The position numbers and the translations under genes were made by a program. This document shows, one piece after another, positions 16,610-25,467 of a stretch of DNA of 64,000 bases (position 1 is its first letter; each line of letters starts with the position of its first letter). The stretch is from Saccharopolyspora rhizosphaerae (GTDB taxonomy: Bacteria; Actinomycetota; Actinomycetes; Mycobacteriales; Pseudonocardiaceae), in contig NZ_RSAA01000001.1 in assembly GCF_003931915.1 (NCBI RefSeq), forward strand, positions 248,001 through 312,000, given 5' to 3'. Below the pieces are notes generated by a model. It was not told where the DNA came from. It worked only from the letters and a program-made list of their open reading frames with translations, and did not search any database.

Positions 16610-17272
16610 ATGACCGAGCTCGTCGGTGATGCCGTCCTCACCGGTGCCCACCGACGCCGTGGTGCCACCGGGCCCGTCGTGCTGGCCGTGGCGGCGGGCC
16701 TGGCCGCCGGTGCGGCCACCTCCGTGGCCCAGGGCGTGCTGCCCGAACAGGTGGCGTCGCTGGCCAACTCCAGCGGCTCCTGGTGCCTGCTGGCGTTCCT
16801 GCTGGCCCTCACCGCCCCCTCAGCACCGGCCGGTGCGGTGTGCGGGTTCGCGTCGCTGGCCTGCATGCTCGCCGGCTACGTGCTCACCGCGTGGCTCCAC
16901 GGCTACCCCTCCTCCACCGGCATGGTGGTGTTCTGGTCGGCAGCGGCCCTACTGGCCGGGCCCGTGCTCGGCGTGGGCGCGCAGTGGCTGCTGCGCAAGC
17001 CGGGACCCCACGCAGCCCTGGGCATCTCGTCGCTGTGCGGGGTGCTCATCGGTGAGGCCGCCTACGGGCTGCTGGTCGTCGCCGAGTCCACCGAGCCGCG
17101 GTACTGGTGGAGCGAAGGCGTGTTCGGCGTGGTGCTGCTGGTCGCCGCTGCGGTCTGGAAGTTGCGCGGGCTCGGGGTGATCCTGCAGGCGGTGCTGGTC
17201 ACCGCCGCGGTGGCCTCTGCGTTCCCGGTGATGTACCTGCACGGCGGCGTGCTGATGCGGCTGCTGCCATGA
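16610..17272 (+). CDS. Polytopic membrane protein, DUF6518-like
   Basis: 220 residues with about seven hydrophobic segments. LANSSGSWCLLAFLLAL and GYVLTAWLHGYPSS resemble the DUF6518 membrane family of unknown function. Seven bp separate it from the following SDR gene, so the two are probably co-transcribed. The ATG at 16610 is chosen because the hydrophobic pattern begins soon after; the upstream in-frame extension is Arg- and Cys-rich and unlike membrane protein. Confidence 0.65.
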   Translation: MTELVGDAVLTGAHRRRGATGPVVLAVAAGLAAGAATSVAQGVLPEQVASLANSSGSWCLLAFLLALTAPSAPAGAVCGFASLACMLAGYVLTAWLHGYPSSTGMVVFWSAAALLAGPVLGVGAQWLLRKPGPHAALGISSLCGVLIGEAAYGLLVVAESTEPRYWWSEGVFGVVLLVAAAVWKLRGLGVILQAVLVTAAVASAFPVMYLHGGVLMRLLP

Positions 17273-17279
17273 TCGAGGC

Positions 17280-18017
17280 ATGCTCACCATCGTCACCGGC
17301 GGCTCGCGCGGTATCGGCGCGGCCACAGCTCTGCACCTGGCCGGCGAAGGCCACGACCTCGTCCTGGGTTTCCGCAGCGACCCTCGTGCCGCCGAGCAGG
17401 TGGCAGAGCAGGCTCGAGCACGCGGTGTGCGGGCGGTGGCGGTGCGCGCCGATGTCACCAGCGAACCCGACATCGAGGCCCTGTTCACCGCCGCCGCGGA
17501 CCTGGGCCGGTTGACAGGGCTGGTCAACAACGCCGGGCTGACCGCGCACATCGCCGACCTCGCCGACACCCCCACCGAAACGATCCGCCACGTGCTCGAC
17601 GTGAACCTGCTGGGCGCGATCTTGTGCGCGCGGCGTGCCGTGCAGGTGATGTCCACCCGCCGCGGCGGGGAGGGCGGGGCGATCGTCAACGTCTCCTCCA
17701 GCGGCGCCACCTTGGGATCGCCGCACGAGTACGTGCACTACTCCGCGGCCAAGGCCGGCGTGGAGGCGTTGACGGTGGGGTTGTCCAAAGAGCTGGCCGC
17801 AGAGGGCATCCGGGTCAACGCGGTCGCACCCGGGCTGGTGCGCACCGACATCCACGCCGGGGCGGGCAAGCCCGAACGGGTCGAGACCGCCGCGGCCCGC
17901 GTGCCGGCCGGACGTGCCGGTGAGCCCGAGGAGATCGCCCCGGCCATCGCCTGGCTGCTGGGCGAGCAGGCCAGTTATGCCAGCGGTGCGGTGCTGCGGG
18001 TGGCCGGAGGTCTCTGA
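17280..18017 (+). CDS. SDR family oxidoreductase (FabG-like)
   Basis: A 245-residue classical SDR: TGGSRGIG cofactor loop, RADVTSEPD, LVNNAGLT, a catalytic Ser in NVSSSGATLGS, YSAAK active site and a PGLVRTDIHAG loop. It is closest in style to glucose-1-dehydrogenase/3-oxoacyl-ACP reductase. The stop codon is inside the stem of the terminator at 18009-18044. It shares an operon with the upstream membrane protein. Confidence 0.88.
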   Translation: MLTIVTGGSRGIGAATALHLAGEGHDLVLGFRSDPRAAEQVAEQARARGVRAVAVRADVTSEPDIEALFTAAADLGRLTGLVNNAGLTAHIADLADTPTETIRHVLDVNLLGAILCARRAVQVMSTRRGGEGGAIVNVSSSGATLGSPHEYVHYSAAKAGVEALTVGLSKELAAEGIRVNAVAPGLVRTDIHAGAGKPERVETAAARVPAGRAGEPEEIAPAIAWLLGEQASYASGAVLRVAGGL

Positions 18018-18044
18018 GGCGGCGCGAAGGCCGCCTCAGAGACC
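18009..18044. terminator. Bidirectional terminator between SDR and purine permease
   Basis: A perfect 15-bp stem, GGTCTCTGAGGCGGC and its complement, with loop GCGAAG, includes the SDR stop codon. It lies 6 bp beyond the converging permease stop and so can serve both genes. Confidence 0.75.
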
Positions 18045-18050
18045 GCGGGT

Positions 18051-19535
18051 TCACACGCCGAGCAGTTCCTTGAGGGGCTCGACGCAGAAGTACAGCACGA
18101 ACAGCGCCGAGACCACCCACATCAGCGGGTGGATCTCCCGGGTGCGCTTCTGCACGCTGCGGATGAACACGTAGGTGATGAACCCGACGCCGATGCCGGC
18201 GCTGATGGAGTAGCTGAAGGGCATGACCACGATGGTCAAGAACGCCGGGATCGCCAGGCCGTAGTCGCTGAAGTCGATGCCGCGGATCTGGGTGAGCATC
18301 AGGAACCCGATGACCACCAGGGCGGGGCTGGCCGCCTCGAACGGGACGGTGGAGATCAGCGGGGTGAAGAACATCGCCAGCAGGAACAGCACGCCGGTGA
18401 CCACGCTGGCCAGTCCGGTGCGCGCGCCTTCGCCGATGCCTGCGGCCGATTCGATGTAGGTGGTGTTCGACGAGGTCGAGGCCGCGCCACCGCTGACCGC
18501 GGCCAGCGAGTCGATGAAGAACACCCGCCCGATGCCGGACAGCTTGCCGCTGCGGTCGAGCAGATCGGCCTCGGCGCCCAAGCCCACGACGGTGCCCATG
18601 GTGTCGAAGAAGTCGACCAGCAGCAGGGTGAACACCAGCAGCAGCACCGCCACGATGCCCACGTTCTCCAGCGAGCCGAGGAGGTTGAACTGGCCCACCA
18701 GGCCCAGGTCCGGCACGCCCAGCACCTTCTCGGGCAGGGCGGGCACCACCAGGCTCCAGCCGCGCGGGTTGCTCGAGCCGTCATCGCCGGTGGACGGGCC
18801 GGTGTGGGTGAGCGCTTCGACGATGATGGCCAGCACGGTGGTGGAGATGATGCCCAGCAGGATCGCGCCCTTGACGCGGCGGGCCACCAGTGCGGCGGTC
18901 AGCAGCAGGCCGATGGCGAAGACGAACACCGGCCACCCGGCGAGGTTGCCGTCGATGCCCAGCTGCACCGGGGTGGTCGTGCCGGCTTCGTCGGGCACGC
19001 GGCGGATGAACCCGGCGTCGACGAAACCGATCATCGCGATGAACAACCCGATGCCCACGCTGATGGCGGTTTTCAACTGAGGGGGCACGGCGTTGAACAC
19101 CGCGGTGCGCAACCCGGTGAGCACCAGGATGGTGATGATCAGGCCCTCGAGCACGATCAGGCCCATCGCATCGGCCCACGTCATCTGGGTCGCCACCGCC
19201 GAGGCCAGGAAGGCGTTGAGGCCGAGACCGGCGGCCAGGGCGAAGGGGTAGCGGCCGACGACGCCCATCAGGATCGTCATCACCCCGGCCACCAGCGCGG
19301 TCGCCGAGGCCACCGGCGCCACACCCAGCGTCGTTCCGGTCGCATCCTTGGCGGTGCCCACGATCAGCGGGTTGAGCACGACGATGTAGGACATCGCGAA
19401 GAACGTCGCCACACCGCCCCGGACCTCCCGGGAGAGCGTCGAGCCGCGCGCGGTGATCTCGAAGTAGCGGTCGAGCGCACCCACCGGTCTGGTGCTGCGC
19501 GGTGGTGAGGGCGTGGTGCGGGGACCTTCGGTCAT
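18051..19535 (-). CDS. NCS2-type purine permease (AzgA/PbuG-like)
   Basis: A 494-residue transporter with 12-14 predicted helices. It fits the AzgA/PbuG branch (adenine/guanine/hypoxanthine:H+ symport) by FFAMSYIVVLNPLI, FALAAGLGLNAFLA, the NCS2 segment LLLVDFFDTMGTVVGLG and the later SGGAASTSSNTTYIESAAGI. The N-terminus has the usual cytoplasmic DRYFEI segment after a short Pro-rich tail. GGAGCGCAG precedes the ATG. No purine riboswitch was seen upstream. Confidence 0.92.
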   Translation of the reverse strand: MTEGPRTTPSPPRSTRPVGALDRYFEITARGSTLSREVRGGVATFFAMSYIVVLNPLIVGTAKDATGTTLGVAPVASATALVAGVMTILMGVVGRYPFALAAGLGLNAFLASAVATQMTWADAMGLIVLEGLIITILVLTGLRTAVFNAVPPQLKTAISVGIGLFIAMIGFVDAGFIRRVPDEAGTTTPVQLGIDGNLAGWPVFVFAIGLLLTAALVARRVKGAILLGIISTTVLAIIVEALTHTGPSTGDDGSSNPRGWSLVVPALPEKVLGVPDLGLVGQFNLLGSLENVGIVAVLLLVFTLLLVDFFDTMGTVVGLGAEADLLDRSGKLSGIGRVFFIDSLAAVSGGAASTSSNTTYIESAAGIGEGARTGLASVVTGVLFLLAMFFTPLISTVPFEAASPALVVIGFLMLTQIRGIDFSDYGLAIPAFLTIVVMPFSYSISAGIGVGFITYVFIRSVQKRTREIHPLMWVVSALFVLYFCVEPLKELLGV

Positions 19536-19656
19536 CTGCTGCGCTCCATGGCGTTCGCGGACAGGCTCGAACGGGTGATCTTAGGCTTCCCTCGCGCCCG
19601 TTCTGGCCCGGGTTGTCGAAACGAAACACCGTTCTTCCACCGCGGTGACCCGCTCC

Positions 19657-20517
19657 TCACCGCGTCGGCCGCCGGTAGAGCTCGGTGAGCAGGTCGACGA
19701 TCTTGCCGGCGTGGGGATGGCGTTCGTCGCGCCACCAGATCAGCTGCACCGGGATCGGCGGGGCGTCGCGCACCGGGCGGAACACCACACCGCTGCGCCG
19801 GTACTGGGTGAGGGTGGCCTCGGAAGTGATGCCGACGACGCGTCCGCTGGAGACCGCGGTCAACCAGTCGTCCACATCGGAGGTGTGCTCGAAGCGGGGT
19901 TGCTGCTCCGGCGGCCACAACTGCGGGGTGGTCGACCCGGCGCGGCGGTCGAGCAGCACGGTGCGCTCGGCGAGGTCGCTCAACCGCACGAAACGGCGCC
20001 GCGCCCACGGGTCGTCGGTGGCCATCGCGCAGTACCGGCGCTCCAGTCCCACCACGACGCTGGTGAAGCGACGGCGGTCCGGTTCGGAGCGCACCACCGC
20101 CACGTCGCAGGCGCCTTCGGCCAGTCCCGCGGTGGCGGAACCGGTGCGCACCAGCTGCAACCGCACCTCCGGGTGTTCCTGGGCCCACCTGCGTTGGAAG
20201 GCCACGGTGTGGCGACCCAGCGCCGACCAGGCGTAGCCGACCCGCAGCACCGCCTCGCCGCTGGTGGCGTCGCGCACCAGCTCTTCGACTTCAGCCAGCA
20301 CTCGACGCGCCCGCGCCAGCACGCGGTGGCCTGCGGCGGTGGGAGCGACCTGGCGGCTGGTGCGCCGCAGCAGCCGGACCCCGAGGGTGTTCTCCAGCCC
20401 GGCGAGGGTGCGCGAGACCTGCGCTTGGGAAAGTCCGAGTTCGGCGGCGGCGTCGGTGAAGGTTCCTGCCTCCACGATCGCGACCAGGCACTTCAGCTGC
20501 CGCAACTCCACGTCCAT
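19657..20517 (-). CDS. LysR family transcriptional regulator
   Basis: 286 residues. N-terminal LysR helix-turn-helix (MDVELRQLKCLVAIVEAGTF, AAAELGLSQAQVSRTLAGLE, RRTSRQVAPTAAG) and a C-terminal periplasmic-binding-like effector domain. The ATG at 20517 matches family starts. It is divergent from the EamA exporter (69-bp gap) and probably controls it; the effector is unknown. Confidence 0.92.
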   Translation of the reverse strand: MDVELRQLKCLVAIVEAGTFTDAAAELGLSQAQVSRTLAGLENTLGVRLLRRTSRQVAPTAAGHRVLARARRVLAEVEELVRDATSGEAVLRVGYAWSALGRHTVAFQRRWAQEHPEVRLQLVRTGSATAGLAEGACDVAVVRSEPDRRRFTSVVVGLERRYCAMATDDPWARRRFVRLSDLAERTVLLDRRAGSTTPQLWPPEQQPRFEHTSDVDDWLTAVSSGRVVGITSEATLTQYRRSGVVFRPVRDAPPIPVQLIWWRDERHPHAGKIVDLLTELYRRPTR

Positions 20518-20586
20518 GCATCGAGCGTATCGGTGGCGTGGCGGATGCATTGTGCGCAACAGTTCCGCGGCGTCAGGCTCGTCGCC

Positions 20587-21447
20587 ATGACCACCGTGCA
20601 CACCCCCACCCCGACCGCACCCTCACGTGGAGCCGGGGTGGCGTTGATGTCGGGCAGCGCCCTGTCCAACCAGTCCGGTGCGGCGATCGGCTCGCTGGCC
20701 TTCGACATCATCACCCCGGCCGGGGTCGTCGCGGTGCGCCAATGGCTGGCCGCCGTGCTCCTGCTGGCCCTCACCCGCCCCCGCCTGCGGGAGCTGACCC
20801 GAGCGCAGTGGCGGCTGGTGATCGCCCTGGCCGCGGTGTTCGCGGTCATCAACCTCGCCCTCTACAGCGCCATCGACCACATCGGACTAGGACTGGCCGT
20901 CACGCTGGAATTCCTCGGCCCGCTGGCGGTCGCCCTGGCCGGATCCCGCCGCCGCACCGACCTGGGATGCGCGCTGCTGGCCGCAACAGGCGTGGCGGTG
21001 CTGATGCGCCCGCAACCCACCACCGACTACCTCGGCATGGGCTTGGCGTTGCTGGCCGCGGTGTGCTGGGCCTGCTACATCCTGCTCAACCGGGCGCTGG
21101 GACGCAGCCTGCCCGGTGCCCAGGGAACCGCCACCGCCTGCGGACTCTCCGGCTTGGTGTTCGTCCCGATCGGCATCGCCGTGCTCGTGACCCACCCGCC
21201 AACCGCGCCCGCGCTGGCCTGCGCGATCACCGCAGGCGTGCTGTCCTCGGCGGTGCCGTTCCTGTGCGACGCGCTGGCACTGCGCCACGTCCCGGCCCCG
21301 CTGTTCGCGATCTTCATGAGCCTTAACCCGGTCCTGGCCGCCACCACCGGCATGCTCATCCTCGACCAGCACCTCGACGCCGCGCAGTGGGCCTCCATCG
21401 CCGCGATCGTCACCGCCAACGCCACCACGATCCTCACCCGCCGATAA
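20587..21447 (+). CDS. EamA/DMT family exporter (RhtA-like)
   Basis: 286 residues with ten predicted helices in two EamA halves. GSALSNQSGAAIGSLAF, VAVRQWLAAVLLLALTRPRL, LEFLGPLAVAL and MSLNPVLAATTGMLIL place it near the threonine/homoserine exporter RhtA. No clear Shine-Dalgarno sequence precedes the ATG. The divergent LysR regulator suggests substrate-induced efflux of an amino acid or analogue. Confidence 0.85.
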   Translation: MTTVHTPTPTAPSRGAGVALMSGSALSNQSGAAIGSLAFDIITPAGVVAVRQWLAAVLLLALTRPRLRELTRAQWRLVIALAAVFAVINLALYSAIDHIGLGLAVTLEFLGPLAVALAGSRRRTDLGCALLAATGVAVLMRPQPTTDYLGMGLALLAAVCWACYILLNRALGRSLPGAQGTATACGLSGLVFVPIGIAVLVTHPPTAPALACAITAGVLSSAVPFLCDALALRHVPAPLFAIFMSLNPVLAATTGMLILDQHLDAAQWASIAAIVTANATTILTRR

Positions 21448-22326
21448 CCCGTTCCCGCCGGGCAGGGGGCCGCTCTGCGCGATGTCGCGCGAGGTCACGG
21501 GCGGCGACCCTGCGGTACGAGCAGCTTGCTGGTGCTGCGTCGCCGCACCTCGGGTGCGGGTTCTGCCTCCGCACGTGTTGACCACCACCAGCCCCAAAAC
21601 CCCACCACTGCAGACCTCCGTCTGCAGCAGGTCCGACCAGCCGAAACCCCGGTGACCACGCACCCGATCACCGCAGTGGTCCCTCCCCTCGCCCGTGCGC
21701 AGCTCCGGCACACGCTGACATCCGGTGATCGGGCTGGCGGAGCACCGGGGCAAGACGTCACCGACTGCTGCGAGGACGGTTACCTGAAACCAGCAGTCAT
21801 CAGATCCCTGGTTGCGTGCGGAGATCACCCCTCGGCCACCCGCGCGTCCACCCCACCAGCCCCGGAAGCCCGGATGATCGAGGGGCCGGGGCGATCCGTT
21901 CTTCTGCGACGACGGGAGACATCCGGCTACGACGGATCTCCGCCGTGGTGGGAGATCTAGTGGTGAGTCCGAGGCGCGCCATCGTGAGCCGATGCGTGGA
22001 CCGATCGTCGACGTGCACCGTCGTGACCGGCCTTCGTGATCCGGGCGCCGCGGTGGCCGGCAGGGCGAGTGGTGGGCAGGTGGCTCAGCCAGGGCCCCGG
22101 GCTGGGGAGCCTCCGCCGACTGGCGCTCAGGGAGCGTTCTTCGCCGAACCCGGCGCTACGCACCTGGCGGCTGGCGGGCTCGCTGACCCCGCACTTCGGA
22201 CGGCTTCCTCCGAGCCGCTCGCCCTACGAGCGGGCGCGACAGGGGCGCCGTTCGCCGGTGGTGCGGGGCGGCGCTCGGCGAGGCCACCCCGCACCACCCT
22301 CTTCCCCCGAGGTGGTGGGCTCGAGG
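21448..22326. other. Gap of 0.9 kb without a recognisable gene
   Basis: Open frames here on both strands have no family signatures, no convincing starts and drifting composition. I saw no tRNA and no IS end. It may be decayed coding sequence; a short CTGCAGACCTCCGTCTGCAG hairpin lies near 21606. Confidence 0.5.
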
Positions 22327-22722
22327 TCAGACTTCGACGATGGCGATGTGGTTGCCGTCCGGGTCGCTGATCATGAACAGCAGCGGAGCTCCGGGGCTGC
22401 TCTCCGGCTCGGAGTCGATCTGGACACCACCGAGGGAGCGCAGCCGCTCGTGCTCGGCGTGCGCGTCGGGGGTTTCCACCCCGATGCCGCCACCGCCGGG
22501 TTGCCCGCCCATGGGCGGGTTCAGCGCCAGCCGTGCGGTCGAGCCCGGAGGGGCCACCTCCAGCCAGCGGTACTCGCCGTTGGGTCCGAAGGGGGTGTCG
22601 CCGCGGACTTCGAACCCGAGCTTCTCGGTGTAGAACCGCTTGGCCGCGTCCTGGTCGGCGACGGTGAACATGGTGACGCCGATGCTGTTGACGGTGGTGG
22701 GTGTCTGCGTGTGAGTAGCCAT
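22327..22722 (-). CDS. VOC (glyoxalase/bleomycin resistance) family protein
   Basis: 131 residues. One VOC module: SIGVTMFTVADQDAAKRFYTEKLGFEVRG-type start, then GEYRWLEVAPPGS and a C-terminal FMISDPDGNHIAIVEV. Metal-ligand candidates are the His in GNHIAIVEV and Glu residues near the C-terminus. Such proteins act on small molecules as isomerases, dioxygenases or binding proteins. The ATG at 22722 is favoured over 22755 by homology. Confidence 0.85.
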   Translation of the reverse strand: MATHTQTPTTVNSIGVTMFTVADQDAAKRFYTEKLGFEVRGDTPFGPNGEYRWLEVAPPGSTARLALNPPMGGQPGGGGIGVETPDAHAEHERLRSLGGVQIDSEPESSPGAPLLFMISDPDGNHIAIVEV

Positions 22723-22797
22723 GCTCTGTGGACCACCCGCGGGCCGCGAACTCATCGGCGGCCGACCAAGATTTTTTCGTCACCGTGACTGAAATGA

Positions 22798-23826
22798 TCA
22801 TGGGGAATGATCATCGGAATCCGGGGGTGTGCGGGTCGCTTCGGCCACCAGGTGCGCCGGGTCGCGGCTCAGCGACAGCGCCACGTGGTCGTAGAGCTGG
22901 GTGATCGCCGCTGAGGAGTGTCCGAGCGCGTCGCGGCGGTCTTCCAGGGCCGCGCCGTGCTGGCGGGCGATGGTGTTGAAGGTGTGGCGCATCGAGTGCG
23001 GGGTGATGCGCTGCGGCATCGGCACCCCGGCCTGGCCTGCCGTGGACTGCACCAGCCGGTAGATCTGGTGCCGGTTGACCCGCCGGCCGTCCCGGGTGAT
23101 CACCAGCGCGTCGGTGTCGGCATCGGGGCGCTGCTGCAGGTAGGCGTCCAGCACCCCGTGCAGCCCGCGCGGAATCGGGCGGATGCGCACCTTGCCTCCC
23201 TTCATCCGCACGGTCAGCACCCGCGTGCCTTCGCGCTGCCCCAGGTCGGACAGGTCGGCGTTGCACAGCTCCGAGACCCGCACGCCCAGGTCGATCAACA
23301 GCGCCATGACCAGCGCCGCGGCCTGCGGACCCAGGGTGCGGTGCTGGTACTGGCCGGCGCCGGTCAGCATCGCACCGGCCTGCTCGGCCGAGACGCTCGC
23401 GGTGGGTGAGTGCCTGCGGTCGTAGCGGGGCCGGGCGGCATCCCGCGCTGGGTTGGCGTCGATCGCGCCGGCGCGCACGAGGTAGGTGTAGAAGCTCGAG
23501 ACCGCGGCGAGCTTGCGAGCGCGGGTGCTGGCGGCCGGGGGCCGCCCGGTGCGCGGGTTCGGCGTGGCGGCCAGTTCGGCGGCGTACATCTGCACCTCGG
23601 GCAGCCGCACGGTCACGGGCTCGAGGTCGCGGCGGGTGCACCAGTCCAGGTACTCGCGCAGATCGCGCGCGTAGGCCTGGCGGGTGTCGGAGGAGTCGGT
23701 GAACGAGCCCAGCCACGAGGCGATCAGCGCGCTGAGGCTGTGACCGGTGCGCGTGGCCGTGGCCAGCAGTTCCGTTTGCGCCCGACGTCCCGCTACCCCA
23801 CCGCTCGGCGCCGTCTCGATCTCCAC
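22798..23826 (-). CDS. Tyrosine recombinase / integrase (XerC/D-like)
   Basis: 342 residues. N-terminal SAM-like core-binding domain (SALIASWLGSFTDSSDTRQA) and C-terminal catalytic domain. Active-site residues are seen in order: Arg in LGVRVSELC, Lys in MKGGKVRIR, HxxR in HSMRHTFN, His in LGHSS and Tyr in TQLYDHV. It lacks the accessory genes of a prophage and no tRNA is adjacent, so it is probably a solitary integrase from a decayed element rather than the chromosomal XerC/D. A 21-bp inverted repeat (ATGATCA, 22794-22814) covers its stop codon. Confidence 0.9.
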   Translation of the reverse strand: MEIETAPSGGVAGRRAQTELLATATRTGHSLSALIASWLGSFTDSSDTRQAYARDLREYLDWCTRRDLEPVTVRLPEVQMYAAELAATPNPRTGRPPAASTRARKLAAVSSFYTYLVRAGAIDANPARDAARPRYDRRHSPTASVSAEQAGAMLTGAGQYQHRTLGPQAAALVMALLIDLGVRVSELCNADLSDLGQREGTRVLTVRMKGGKVRIRPIPRGLHGVLDAYLQQRPDADTDALVITRDGRRVNRHQIYRLVQSTAGQAGVPMPQRITPHSMRHTFNTIARQHGAALEDRRDALGHSSAAITQLYDHVALSLSRDPAHLVAEATRTPPDSDDHSP

Positions 23827-25467
23827 GCTCCCACCTTACCGCACATAAGCGCGATTATGCGCGGTGTCGTTCCCAGCGTTTTCCCGGGCCGCAGTTCCGT
23901 TTCGTTTACTTCATAACGTTAGTAACGTAATCAGTTTCAGAAGGATGCGGAGGCCGCGAGAACTAGCGGGGAGCCGATGGATCGGCGGTTGCGCGCTACC
24001 GGGGCTCGGGCGCGACCGCCGCCGGCTGTCGGCGCGGCACGAGAACACGCCCGGGCGACGGAGAGGACCCGCCGCGGTCAGCGACTCGGTTGCTCGCCGG
24101 CCAGGGAGTGGGAGCGGTTGGCTTTGAGCTGCCCGGGCAAGCCGGCTCGGCTGTCGAGGTGGGCACCCTCGCGACCCTCGGGTCGCTGATCAGCAGGTGC
24201 GGAGGCTTGCCGCACGAGGAAGCACGTGCCCCCGCAGTCGTGCACAGGTCTGCTCCACGCTCGCGCGCACCATTCTTCGCCGAGGCAGCGGGAGCGCGCA
24301 CGAGGAACCGTCCGCATCGGCGGCAGCACTGTTCGACGCCGAACTGGTGCTGCTTGCCATCGTCGGCACGCCAGAACCGGTGTCGATGACTCGGACGTCG
24401 ACTCACACCAGCAGCGCACAAGGCGCAGGAGGATCGGTCCGCGTTGACGGTGTCACCACGCCAGTCCTCGTCGAGCGCTCTCGGCATCGGCGTGGTCGGC
24501 GGTGACCTCGAACCAGGGCATGCCCCTGCCGGGTGTGGACGTCCACGTGCCCGCGCTGGCCGGGGCACCAGGCGCGCAGCCAGAAGCCGCATCCTGCAGT
24601 CTGACGTGTGACGCGGGTTTCGAGCGGTCGGTGGCGTGCTGCCGATGCGCGGCTCCGCAGAGCGGACCTCGCGTTGGGCGTTCCACCCGGCCATGAGCAC
24701 GCCGTCGCGGACGCAGGGGTAGTCGATGCCGCGCTCGGCGGAGAGCTTCGTGCCGCGAGTCGCAAGGCGTGAACCCACTGCACGGCGAACGCCGCTTCGC
24801 TCAGCGAGATCCCCCGCTCGCGCGGACGTCGATCAACGGGCGGTTCGAGTGTCTCGGGGCACGATCGCCGGTCCGCACTGCAGCGAGCACGGTCCGGAGG
24901 CGAAGCGAGCGGAAAACCTGACCAGCGAGGACACCGAGGTCAGCCAAGCGCGTCCAGGCTGTAGGTCGTGCGCAGCTCAGTCGCGCACAGCGAGCGCCAG
25001 CACGGTGAACAGGACATCCCGTCGGTGCCACTGACGAGCGGCCCAGGATCGTCGAGGCGCGCTCCAGGTCCGGCGGTGAGCTCGCTGGTCGGTGGATCGA
25101 TGTGCGCAGAATCGCCTCCCCGGCGCGCGAGTCGAGCCGGGCATCGGCGCCTGACCGTGGACGTCGGCACGCCGTCACCTCACGCCTGCACCACCCCGGC
25201 GGGCCGACTTGGCGGATCCTCAGGCAGTCCGAGGTTCCCTCGTCGAAGGCGAGCGGGTCGTGGTGGTCGACCTCCGACTTCGGAGGGTTCGACTTCCACC
25301 GCGGTCGCGCGAGACGCGAGGAGTGCACCGCGGTGACTGCTGCGAGGGTCTTTCGAGTCGCGCAGCTGATAGCTCGTGCGTGTGAACGACCCTCGCGTTG
25401 GGGGCGGGTGGTTGCACACTGTTGATCAACACCTGGTCGAAACGCCGCCAGTAGATCATCAGATAGT
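23827..25467. other. Gene-poor 1.6-kb tract
   Basis: No intact gene is supported. On the minus strand between about 24453 and 24783, segments in different frames (GTKLSAERGIDYP, VLMAGWNAQRE, LRAWCPGQRGHVDVHTRQG, then PWFEVTADHADAE) look like one broken gene of no family I recognise. AT-rich sequence at 23850-23945, beside the recombinase start, could be its promoter or an attachment region. Confidence 0.45.

Noticed and set aside
22794..22814. ATGATCA inverted repeat as a terminator of the recombinase gene
   Set aside because: It is AT-rich, overlaps the stop codon and is followed by no T run on the minus strand, so terminator function is not supported.
25180..25419. DUF397-like string LRDSKDP on the minus strand
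   Set aside because: Only about seven residues match; the rest of the domain (WRKSSxSG, CVEVA) is missing and no XRE regulator is adjacent.
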